DNA of 64,000 nucleotides from an uncultured Duncaniella sp. GTDB lineage: Bacteria > Bacteroidota > Bacteroidia > Bacteroidales > Muribaculaceae. Position numbers and translations under genes: made by a program. The stretch is taken from NCBI RefSeq assembly GCF_910577345.1, contig NZ_CAJTMT010000008.1:1-64000 (forward strand), written 5' to 3'. The notes below the pieces were generated by a model. The model ran no database searches, was not told where the DNA came from, and saw only the letters and a program-made list of their open reading frames with translations. Shown piece after piece: positions 18,005 through 25,337 of this stretch (positions are counted from its first letter, which is position 1; each line of letters opens with the position of its first letter).

Positions 18005-19213
18005 TTAAGGCATATTCAAGAAGTCACGGAGAGAAAGCATTTTGATGCCGTTTTGGGTATTTGGTGCCGAATCGCGTAGTGTGACAACCAACTTTTCGTA
18101 ATTGTCGCCAATCGATTCGAGATTGCCAAACTCGCGGTCAGCAGTAGCTTTGTCATAGACATTTACCGCAACTTGAATGTACTTACGCTCACCGTCTTTT
18201 TCAGCTACAAAATCAATTTCTTTGTTCTTTGAAAGCACACCGACCTTTATGCCGTAACCATCTCCTGACAATTTGTTGTAAATGACGTTTTCGAGTATTG
18301 CCCCAATATCCATTGGCCGATAGCCTATAATAGAATTGCGTATTCCGATATCTTCGAAATAATATTTTTCACCTATCTCAAAGAATTTCTTGCCCTCTAT
18401 ATCCCATCGTCGTACTTTATTAGTGATATAGGCATCGCAAATATAGTCGGCGTATGTTTGCACGCTGTTCACAGTCCCGGATACACGTTGTGATTTCAGG
18501 TAATCTGCTATCCGTTTTGCGGTGAAAATTTGTCCTGTGTTGTCGGCCAGGAAAAGTAGGAGTCTTTGTAGAAAATCATTGTTGCGGATGGAATGTCGGC
18601 TTACGATGTCTCGGTAAACCAAAGCATCGGTAATCCCAGCTAGATATTCATTCCATGTATCGCGCTGGGGCAGATTCCTCAAATATGGCATTCCTCCAAA
18701 TCTCAAATATAGGTCTAAATTTTCATCTGAATCTTCAAGTGAATGAAACAGAAGAAACTCATCGAAACAAAGAGGATGCACTCTAATCTCTATGCTTCGT
18801 CCGGCAAGCCGCGAGGCGATTTCGGAAGATAACATCGATGAATTGCTTCCTGTGACATAGATGTCGTTCCGTGCATCGAGACATAGTGAACGAATAACCT
18901 TGTCAAAATCCTCAATTTCCTGGATTTCATCAATGAATATATAGTTCATGGATGAATCTGATATGTGCCTGACAATTTCTTCGTTTAAATCAGACGCGCT
19001 TTTGATATGCGAAAAAGCAAAATCCTCGAGATTGATGCGAATGAAATTGGAAGTTGAGGATGACTGACGGAGCTTCTCCTCAACGGAATTTAATATACAG
19101 CTCTTCCCAACGCGCCGTTGTCCCGTCAGCACTTTTATCACACCCTTAGCTTCATATCTCAAAATCTTATCAAGATATTTTGGCCTCGGGATATTTTCTA
19201 TTGTTTTAATCAT
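18005..19213 (-). CDS. AAA ATPase with DUF4143 domain
   Basis: 402 residues from the ATG at 19213; a start at 19231 would overlap the -7 box. Walker A GQRRVGKS is at 31-38 and the Walker B-like strand is YIFIDEIQEI. A C-terminal DUF4143 region has the nuclease-like EIDFVAEKDGERKYIQVAVN segment (D/E...QVA, resembling a restriction-endonuclease fold). These AAA_14/DUF4143 proteins are very common, highly variable and mobile in Bacteroidetes; their role is uncertain, with defence or toxin-like roles proposed. The gene has its own promoter and terminator and lies between direct repeats of the dnaK 3' end, so it is probably a mobile islet. Confidence 0.85.
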   Translation of the reverse strand: MIKTIENIPRPKYLDKILRYEAKGVIKVLTGQRRVGKSCILNSVEEKLRQSSSTSNFIRINLEDFAFSHIKSASDLNEEIVRHISDSSMNYIFIDEIQEIEDFDKVIRSLCLDARNDIYVTGSNSSMLSSEIASRLAGRSIEIRVHPLCFDEFLLFHSLEDSDENLDLYLRFGGMPYLRNLPQRDTWNEYLAGITDALVYRDIVSRHSIRNNDFLQRLLLFLADNTGQIFTAKRIADYLKSQRVSGTVNSVQTYADYICDAYITNKVRRWDIEGKKFFEIGEKYYFEDIGIRNSIIGYRPMDIGAILENVIYNKLSGDGYGIKVGVLSKNKEIDFVAEKDGERKYIQVAVNVYDKATADREFGNLESIGDNYEKLVVTLRDSAPNTQNGIKMLSLRDFLNMP

Positions 19214-19228
19214 ATTCAAAAGTTTTTG

Positions 19229-19259
19229 CAAATATAGCTATTGTTTTGAATATATCAAA
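19229..19259 (-). promoter_or_regulatory. Promoter of the AAA/DUF4143 gene
   Basis: On the minus strand TTTG (19259-19256), a 19-bp spacer and TATATTTG (19236-19229). Gives a leader of roughly 10 nt to ATG 19213. Confidence 0.85.
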
Positions 19260-19344
19260 AAATGTTTATACACAAAAATTTCTGAAATCTTTATGGCACC
19301 TTCATGTGTCACTTTCATCAATATAAAAAAAGAACAATCCATAC

Positions 19345-19382
19345 AAAAAGGGTTGCAATCGCAAGGACTGCAACCCTTTTTT
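19345..19382 (-). terminator. Terminator of dnaK
   Basis: AAAAAGGGTTGCA (19345-19357) and TGCAACCCTTTTT (19369-19381), a perfect 13-bp stem with an 11-nt loop and T/A flanks on both sides. Lies 25 bp beyond the dnaK stop and can work in both directions. Confidence 0.88.
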
Positions 19383-19406
19383 GATGGATTATATGTATTC
19401 AGTTAC

Positions 19407-19426
19407 ATTACTTCACTTCCTCGAAT
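19407..19426 (-). repeat. dnaK 3' end, second copy of the 20-bp direct repeat
   Basis: The native copy: codons for Glu-Phe-Glu-Glu-Val-Lys and the stop of DnaK plus one base. Identical to 17881-17900, and the flanking bases on both sides differ, so the match is exactly 20 bp. Confidence 0.85.
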
Positions 19427-21312
19427 TCGACGTCGTCGACGTGGCCTTCGCCGGGGTTGTTGGACTGGGAGGCGCCGGGGTTAGGACCTGCCTGTGCGCC
19501 GCCTGCTGCCTGCTGGGCGTTTAGGATTTCCTGCTGGATAGCTCCGAAGGTGTTCTGGATTTCGCTGATAGCCGAGTCGATGGCTGCGATGTCCTGAGCC
19601 TTGTGGGCTTCCTTGAGTTTGTTGAGGGCGTTGTCGATCTGAGCCTTCTTGTCGGCAGGAATCTTATCGCCGAGTTCCTGAAGCTGCTTCTCGGTCTGGA
19701 AGATTACGGTGTCGGCATGGTTGAGCTTGTCGATTTTCTCCTTTTCCTTGGCGTCGGCAGCGGCGTTGGCTTCGGCTTCTTTCTTCATACGTTCGATTTC
19801 TGCGTCGGTAAGACCGCTTGATGCTTCGATACGGATGCTCTGTTCCTTGCCTGTTGCCTTATCCTTGGCCGATACGTTGAGGATACCGTTAGCGTCGACC
19901 TCGAAGGTAACTTCAATCTGAGGTATTCCACGGGGTGCGGGTGCGATTCCGTCGAGGTGGAATTTGCCGAGGGTCTTGTCGTCCTTGGCCATGGGGCGTT
20001 CGCCCTGGAGGACGTGGATTTCAACTGAAGGCTGGTTGTCAGCTGCGGTTGAGAATGTCTCGCTCTTGCGGGTCGGGATGGTTGTGTTGGCTTCGATCAT
20101 CTTGGTCATCACGCCACCGAGGGTCTCGATACCGATTGACAGAGGCACAACGTCGAGAAGAAGCACGTCCTTCACATCGCCTGAGAGGACACCACCCTGA
20201 ATTGCAGCACCTACGGCTACGACTTCGTCGGGGTTAACACCCTTAGAGGGTGCTTTGCCGAAGAATTTCTCAACAACCTGCTGGATAGCGGGGATACGGG
20301 TCGAACCGCCGACGAGGATGACTTCGTCAATGTCTTTCGGGGTCATGCCTGCGTCCTTGAGGGCCTGCTCACAAGGCTTGATTGTTGCCTGGATGAGCTT
20401 GTCGGCAAGCTGCTCGAACTGTGCACGGGTGAGGGTCTTCACAAGGTGCTTCGGGCCTGTTGCGGTTGCAGTGATGTAGGGGAGGTTGATTTCGGTCGAT
20501 GTGGTCGACGAAAGTTCAATCTTAGCCTTTTCAGCTGCTTCTTTCAGACGCTGGAGGGCCATTGCGTCTTTGCGGAGGTCGATGCCTTCCTCTTTTTCGA
20601 ATTCGTCAGCGAGCCAGTCGATGATTACGTGGTCGAAGTCATCGCCACCGAGGTGGGTGTCACCGTTGGTTGACTTCACTTCAAATACGCCATCGCCGAG
20701 TTCGAGGATGGAGATATCGAATGTACCGCCACCGAGGTCGAAGACTGCAATCTTCTGGTCCTTGTCTGATTTGTCAAGACCGTAGGCGAGGGCTGCTGCA
20801 GTAGGCTCGTTTACGATACGCTTGACGGTGAGGCCTGCGATTTCACCGGCTTCCTTGGTGGCCTGACGCTGTGAGTCGTTGAAGTATGCGGGGACTGTGA
20901 TGACAGCTTCGGTCACTGACTGTCCGAGGTAATCCTCAGCGGTCTTCTTCATTTTCTGAAGAATCATTGCGGAGATTTCCTGCGGGGTGTATTCGCGTCC
21001 GTCGATGTCGACACGGGGTGTATTGTTGTCGCTGCGGACCACTTTGTAAGGTACGCGGTCGATTTCTTTTTCAACCTGATCATAAGTTTCGCCCATGAAG
21101 CGCTTGATCGAGTTGATTGTACGTTTAGGGTTGGTGATGGCTTGACGCTTTGCGGGGTCGCCGACTTTACGCTCGCCGCCGTCAACGAATGCTACGATTG
21201 AAGGAGTTGTGTTGCGGCCTTCGCTGTTAGGAATAACGACGGGGTCGTTGCCTTCGAGGACTGAAACGCATGAATTTGTGGTTCCAAGGTCAATACCGAT
21301 AATTTTTCCCAT
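19408..21312 (-). CDS. dnaK: Chaperone DnaK (Hsp70)
   Basis: 634 residues, normal length. It is the cytoplasmic ATP-driven chaperone, working with DnaJ and GrpE. N-terminal GIDLGTTNSCV, phosphate motif VFDLGGGTFDISIL, and the EVILVGGSTRIP motif define the nucleotide domain; LDVVPLSIGIETLGG leads the substrate-binding domain. The C-terminus ends in acidic EFEEVK after a Gly/Asn-rich linker. Neither dnaJ nor grpE is adjacent. No canonical TAnnTTTG box was found in the upstream 150 bp, so expression may use another sigma factor. Its last 20 bp are duplicated at 17881-17900. Confidence 0.98.
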   Translation of the reverse strand: MGKIIGIDLGTTNSCVSVLEGNDPVVIPNSEGRNTTPSIVAFVDGGERKVGDPAKRQAITNPKRTINSIKRFMGETYDQVEKEIDRVPYKVVRSDNNTPRVDIDGREYTPQEISAMILQKMKKTAEDYLGQSVTEAVITVPAYFNDSQRQATKEAGEIAGLTVKRIVNEPTAAALAYGLDKSDKDQKIAVFDLGGGTFDISILELGDGVFEVKSTNGDTHLGGDDFDHVIIDWLADEFEKEEGIDLRKDAMALQRLKEAAEKAKIELSSTTSTEINLPYITATATGPKHLVKTLTRAQFEQLADKLIQATIKPCEQALKDAGMTPKDIDEVILVGGSTRIPAIQQVVEKFFGKAPSKGVNPDEVVAVGAAIQGGVLSGDVKDVLLLDVVPLSIGIETLGGVMTKMIEANTTIPTRKSETFSTAADNQPSVEIHVLQGERPMAKDDKTLGKFHLDGIAPAPRGIPQIEVTFEVDANGILNVSAKDKATGKEQSIRIEASSGLTDAEIERMKKEAEANAAADAKEKEKIDKLNHADTVIFQTEKQLQELGDKIPADKKAQIDNALNKLKEAHKAQDIAAIDSAISEIQNTFGAIQQEILNAQQAAGGAQAGPNPGASQSNNPGEGHVDDVEFEEVK

Positions 21313-21576
21313 AATGAGTTAGAATTTTTATGTTGTTTATTAATTTATTACTTTTTGGTGCGGATTGGAGTTGGCAGCGGGTTTCGCGGGCTTTCCTTTC
21401 CGACAGTCATAAATGTAACAAATTTTATGCCAAAATTGTTGATGAAAACTTAACTCGCTTTTTATCAAAAAATTGTAAAATGTCTGACATGACAAAATTG
21501 CTGACATGTCATGTCAGTAATTGCAGTCGTGGTGACTTAAGCATTGTCGAAGCAAACGTTGCATGGGATTGGCATG

Positions 21577-21847
21577 GATGCTTTGGGGACGCTTTGTAGA
21601 CGCTTTGGGGACGCTTTGTAGGGACGCTTTTCAAAGCGTCCGCAAATGAAATACATCGTCAAAATGTAATTGTCAAAATGCGTAATCGTGGAATTATACA
21701 GTATTTACAAAAATAGGTGTGACGCAAAATTTGCGTCACACCTATTTTGGGTTGTATTTCGTATGTTGTATTTTGTATATGGGGTATATATTTTATATGT
21801 ATTGCCGGATGTATTTTATTGGCGGACGCTTTGAAAAGCGTCCCTAC
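21577..21847. repeat. Palindromic element, inverted pair (copies 1 and 2)
   Basis: Copy 1 at 21619-21643 has the core GGACGCTTTTCAAAGCGTCC; copy 2 at 21822-21847 is the reverse orientation, giving an inverted pair about 230 bp wide. Before copy 1, at 21577-21624, are short tandem runs of GGGGACGCTTTGTA type that repeat the left half of the palindrome. With the terminator at 21709-21747, this fills the 565-bp gap 21313-21877. No gene is seen there. Confidence 0.85.
21709..21747. terminator. Long perfect inverted repeat, probable asnA terminator
   Basis: Nineteen-base arms beginning AAAATAGGTGTGACGC and centred on one A make a perfect palindrome (39 bp). Flanking T and A runs fit a terminator on either strand. 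It is 130 bp beyond the asnA stop, with palindromic repeat copy 2 between them. Confidence 0.75.
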
Positions 21848-21877
21848 CGGGGATTCATTCAACGCGTCTACTCGGGG

Positions 21878-22912
21878 TCAGAGGAGTTCGATGCCTGCCT
21901 CGGCGCATTGTCTGATTTGCTCTTCGGGCCAGATGGATGCCTGGACTTCGCCGATGTGGGCTTTGTGGAGGAGGAACATGCAGAGGCGGCTCTGGCCGAT
22001 GCCTCCGCCGATGGAGTAAGGCAGACGGCCTTCGATGAGCATTTTGTGGAAGGGGAGTTCCCGACGTTCGGTGCAGCCACGAATTTCGAGCTGCTCGACG
22101 AGTGATTCGGGGCTTACACGGATGCCCATTGATGAGATTTCGAAGGGGATTTCGAGTACCGGATTCCAGAGAATGATGTCGCCGTTGAGGCCGTGGTAGC
22201 CATCCTCGTTGAGCGAGATCCAGTCGTCGTAGTCGGGTGAGCGACCGTCGTGGGGTTCGCCGTTTGCAAGCGGTGCGCCTATACCTATAATAAATACAGC
22301 CCCGTTTTCCTTGGCTGCTATCGCCTCGCGTTCGCGCGGAGTCTTGTCGGGGTAGCGCTCGGCGAGTTCTTCAGCGTGGATGAAGGTGATTTCGGGGGGA
22401 AGTACCGGAGTGATGTGGGGGAAACGCTCGAATACCATCTGCTCGACTTCGAGGAGAGTGCGGTAGATTGTCCTGACGGTGTCCTTGAGGTAGGCGAGTG
22501 TGCGGTCCTCCTTGCGTATGCTCTTCTCCCAGTCCCATTGGTCGACGTAGAGCGAGTGGATATTGTCGAGGTCCTCGAAGGTACGGATTGCGTTCATGTC
22601 GGTGTATAGGCCATAGCCGGGAGCGATGTCGTAGGCACCGAGTTTGTAGCGTTTCCATTTTGCGAGGGAGTGGACAACTTCGGCTGTCTTTCCGCCCATC
22701 GCGTCGATGGAGAAGCTGACGGCCTGTTCGGTTCCGTTGAGATTGTCGTTGAGTCCGGTGCCGGTGAGGAGGAAGAGTGGGGCGGTGACTCGGCGCAGCT
22801 TCAATTCGCGTGCAAGGGTGGTCTGGAAGGCATCCTTGACCATCTTGATTGCTACTTCGGTGGTTTCGGGGAGGAGTTTGCGGTGATATTTCTTGGGGAG
22901 AATGAGTGGCAT
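21878..22912 (-). CDS. asnA: Aspartate-ammonia ligase (asparagine synthetase A)
   Basis: 344 residues from the ATG at 22912 (MPLILPKKY); an earlier ATG at 22954 overlaps the promoter. The enzyme makes asparagine from aspartate, ammonia and ATP in the cytoplasm. It has the class II tRNA-synthetase fold: APLFLLTGTGLNDNLNG, HSLAKWKRYKLG, HSLYVDQWDWE, and near the C-terminus the motif-3-like GGGIGQSRLCMFLL. Length is normal for the family (about 330-345). It is a single gene. Its promoter is at 22952-22959. Confidence 0.96.
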   Translation of the reverse strand: MPLILPKKYHRKLLPETTEVAIKMVKDAFQTTLARELKLRRVTAPLFLLTGTGLNDNLNGTEQAVSFSIDAMGGKTAEVVHSLAKWKRYKLGAYDIAPGYGLYTDMNAIRTFEDLDNIHSLYVDQWDWEKSIRKEDRTLAYLKDTVRTIYRTLLEVEQMVFERFPHITPVLPPEITFIHAEELAERYPDKTPREREAIAAKENGAVFIIGIGAPLANGEPHDGRSPDYDDWISLNEDGYHGLNGDIILWNPVLEIPFEISSMGIRVSPESLVEQLEIRGCTERRELPFHKMLIEGRLPYSIGGGIGQSRLCMFLLHKAHIGEVQASIWPEEQIRQCAEAGIELL

Positions 22913-22951
22913 GTCAATTGTTTTTTGAGATGAATTGTAGTGTTTATGTGG

Positions 22952-22959
22952 CAAAGGTA
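22952..22959 (-). promoter_or_regulatory. -7 box of asnA
   Basis: TACCTTTG on the minus strand, with a CTTG at about the -33 position (22983-22980, 20-bp spacer). The predicted leader is about 33 nt and it decides the start at 22912. Confidence 0.65.
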
Positions 22960-23114
22960 TAGCTTATATGTGATATATGCAAGCAAAATGCAATTAAAAT
23001 TGCTAAAATTGTTTCAAAATGGCGTGAAAATTACAAAATATCTGACTTTTGGCTATTTCTCTTCCGCTTTGGAATAAAATATGGCCTTACGGTGAAAATT
23101 AGAAATAAAAAATA

Positions 23115-23122
23115 TAAATTTG
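23115..23122 (+). promoter_or_regulatory. -7 box of the tsaC-like gene
   Basis: TAAATTTG, a perfect TAnnTTTG 30 bp before the ATG at 23153. The -33 region is A+T-rich without a TTTG. Confidence 0.6.
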
Positions 23123-23152
23123 CAGTAGGAAAATTAGACCTTTAATCCTCCT

Positions 23153-23722
23153 ATGACACTTGTGCAAGACATCAACGAGGCTGTCGCCGTCCTGAAAAGG
23201 GGCGGTGTGATACTTTATCCGACCGACACCGTGTGGGGCATCGGCTGTGACGCTACCGACTCCCGCGCCGTAAGGCGGGTGTTTGAAATCAAGCGCCGAG
23301 CCGATTCCAAAGCGCTCATAACCCTTGTGGCCGACATCGCTGACATCGGACGTTTCACTTCGGTTGACCCTCAGACAGCTCTGAGGTTGACGGAAGAGAC
23401 CGGTCGTCCGACGACAGTCGTATATCCCGGTGCCCGTGGGCTTGCTCCCGAACTGCTTGCCGAGGATGGAAGCGTCGGGATTCGGTTGACGCGCGAAGAG
23501 GTGTCAGCCAATCTGTGCAGGGAGTTTGGCCGTCCGTTGGTCTCGACCTCGGCCAACATCAGCGGTGAGCCTCCGGCTGCGGTGTTTTCCGAAATCTCTC
23601 CGGAGATACTTGATGCTGTCGACTATGTGATGGAGGCCCGTCGCGATGACTGTTCGCGCTCACTCCCATCGCGTATTGTGAAGGTCAACCCGGAAGGGGA
23701 AATTACGGTCATAAGGCCATAG
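23153..23722 (+). CDS. tsaC: L-threonylcarbamoyladenylate synthase (TsaC/Sua5/YrdC family)
   Basis: 189 residues, a single YrdC domain with no Sua5 C-terminal extension. It makes threonylcarbamoyl-AMP from threonine, bicarbonate and ATP, the first step of the universal tRNA t6A37 modification. Conserved segments are RGGVILYPTDTVWGIGCDA, FEIKRRADSKALITLV, RPTTVVYPG and PLVSTSANISGEP, which form the basic substrate channel. The partner genes tsaB, tsaD and tsaE are not in this window. It is probably monocistronic; the next gene starts 161 bp later, after palindromic repeat copy 3. Confidence 0.93.
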   Translation: MTLVQDINEAVAVLKRGGVILYPTDTVWGIGCDATDSRAVRRVFEIKRRADSKALITLVADIADIGRFTSVDPQTALRLTEETGRPTTVVYPGARGLAPELLAEDGSVGIRLTREEVSANLCREFGRPLVSTSANISGEPPAAVFSEISPEILDAVDYVMEARRDDCSRSLPSRIVKVNPEGEITVIRP

Positions 23723-23764
23723 GTATATCCGGTTTAATTTCCATTCCAATTCCGTTTTTTATTT

Positions 23765-23870
23765 GCGGACGCTTTGAAAAGCGTCCCTACAGAGTCAACG
23801 AACACCAGGAGCCAACGAAACCCAAGAGAGAAGGTCCCCAGGAGTCAACCAATTCCAAGAGTCAACGAAT
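23765..23870. repeat. Palindromic element copy 3 with adjoining degenerate tandem repeat
   Basis: A palindrome of the reverse orientation is at 23765-23790. It is followed at once by units of the type AGAGTCAACGAA / AGGAGCCAACGAA, about 16-18 bp each, five imperfect copies to 23870. No opposite-orientation partner lies nearby. Confidence 0.8.
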
Positions 23871-23883
23871 CCCCAACAATGCA

Positions 23884-25269
23884 ATGAAGCGCATCATCTA
23901 CATAGCTGCCGACTATCTCTCCACGATTGCGGGAGTGCTGGCCTTCACATCGGTGCGTTTCCTCTTCGTGGCCGACATCCGTGAGCGCTATGCTGAGATG
24001 GCAGCTTTCTTTGCGTCGCCGGGTCTGAGGTTGACACTCGCCCTCTTTCCGCTCTTCATGCTCGGGCTCTACTATCTGTCGGGCTACTATGTCAAGGTCA
24101 CTTCCAAGTCGAGGGTGACGGAATTTCTCTCCACCCTTGTCAGCGTTGGGCTTGGCGCGTTTGCGTTTTTCATGGTGGTGCTTCTCAACGACGTATTGCC
24201 ACAGCGAAGGTTGAACTATGAGATACTGCTGCTGTTTTTCGTCTGTCTCTTCGTGCCTGTCTATCTGACGCGTCTTATTGTGACAAGTGTCTTCAAGGCC
24301 CGCGACAGGAAGCCCGGAGGCGAGGGCGTGGTCGTCATTGCAGGGACCGACGGAAAGGCTGGCGACGTGGCTGAAGTGATGCGCCGCAGCGACAAGAGTG
24401 TCAGTTCCATCCTCCGCCTTGACTCCTCGGGGCGCAGTGAGGACGGACGGCCAGTCGGGAGCGACATCCTGCGCGACGAGCTCCGCCGTGCAGGGGCCGA
24501 TGCCTTCGTTGTTGCCCTTCCACCCGACAATCCTGGACTCTCGCTCCACGTCCTCGGCTGTCTCTATCCACTCGACCGGCCCATATATATCAGTCCCGAT
24601 GACTATACGCTGCTTGTCTCGAAGGTGACCTACGACAATCTCCTCTCCGAACCGCTGATGGACATTTCCCGCTCCTCACTTCCGGATTCGGTTGTTGCGA
24701 TGAAGCGTGCGGCCGATGTGGCCGGTTCGCTTGTCGGACTTGTCATCACTGCTCCGGTTATCGCTGTGCTCGCCATGATGGTGAAGATGAGTTCAGCCGG
24801 CCCTGCCTTCTATTCGCAGGAACGCATCGGCTATCATCGCAAGCCGTTCAGAATCTACAAGCTGCGCACAATGACGGTGGATGCTGAGACCGATGGGCCT
24901 GCTCTTTCGGCCGACGATGACCCCCGCGTCACTCCCCTTGGGCGTGTGATGCGCAAATATCGCCTTGATGAACTTCCGAACCTTTGGAACGTCCTGCGGG
25001 GCGACATGTCGCTCGTCGGGCCTCGTCCCGAACGTGAGTTCTACCTCTCCCGTCTGCGTCTCCTCGCCCCTCACTGCGCCCTGCTCCATCAGGTACGCCC
25101 CGGACTGACCTCGCTTGGCATGGTGAAGTTTGGCTACGCCTCCTCGCTCGACGACATGGTGGCCCGTCTGAAATATGATTTGCTTTACATTCAGAATATA
25201 TCCGTCTCGCTCGACCTCAAAGTGATTTTCTACACCGTCCGCACCATCTTCCGTGGCGAAGGCAAGTAG
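23884..25269 (+). CDS. Polyprenyl-phosphate sugar-phosphate transferase (WbaP/undecaprenyl type)
   Basis: 461 residues. The N-terminal part has four hydrophobic segments (to about residue 140). A central soluble region resembles a nucleotide-binding, flavodoxin-like linker. The C-terminal bacterial sugar transferase domain (278-461) has KRAADVAGSLVGL, a membrane-dipping helix, YKLRTM, the catalytic acidic segment KYRLDELPNLWNVLRGDMSLVGPRPE, and VRPGLTSLG. Such enzymes transfer sugar-1-phosphate to undecaprenyl phosphate to start surface polysaccharide. No glycosyltransferase cluster is adjacent, so it is an orphan initiator. ATG at 23884 follows a repeat tract. Confidence 0.9.
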   Translation: MKRIIYIAADYLSTIAGVLAFTSVRFLFVADIRERYAEMAAFFASPGLRLTLALFPLFMLGLYYLSGYYVKVTSKSRVTEFLSTLVSVGLGAFAFFMVVLLNDVLPQRRLNYEILLLFFVCLFVPVYLTRLIVTSVFKARDRKPGGEGVVVIAGTDGKAGDVAEVMRRSDKSVSSILRLDSSGRSEDGRPVGSDILRDELRRAGADAFVVALPPDNPGLSLHVLGCLYPLDRPIYISPDDYTLLVSKVTYDNLLSEPLMDISRSSLPDSVVAMKRAADVAGSLVGLVITAPVIAVLAMMVKMSSAGPAFYSQERIGYHRKPFRIYKLRTMTVDAETDGPALSADDDPRVTPLGRVMRKYRLDELPNLWNVLRGDMSLVGPRPEREFYLSRLRLLAPHCALLHQVRPGLTSLGMVKFGYASSLDDMVARLKYDLLYIQNISVSLDLKVIFYTVRTIFRGEGK

Positions 25270-25337
25270 GGGAGCGCTCTCCGGTCCGAGCCCGACACAC
25301 CACATATATTAATAGATACAACCCGAAGGAAACGATC

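Noticed and set aside
22913..22954. Earlier ATG for asnA
   Set aside because: It overlaps the -7 box (22952-22959), and the family starts near MPLILPKK.
23845..24549. 234-codon frame opposite the sugar transferase gene
   Set aside because: Shadow frame of a gene with clear domain motifs on the other strand.
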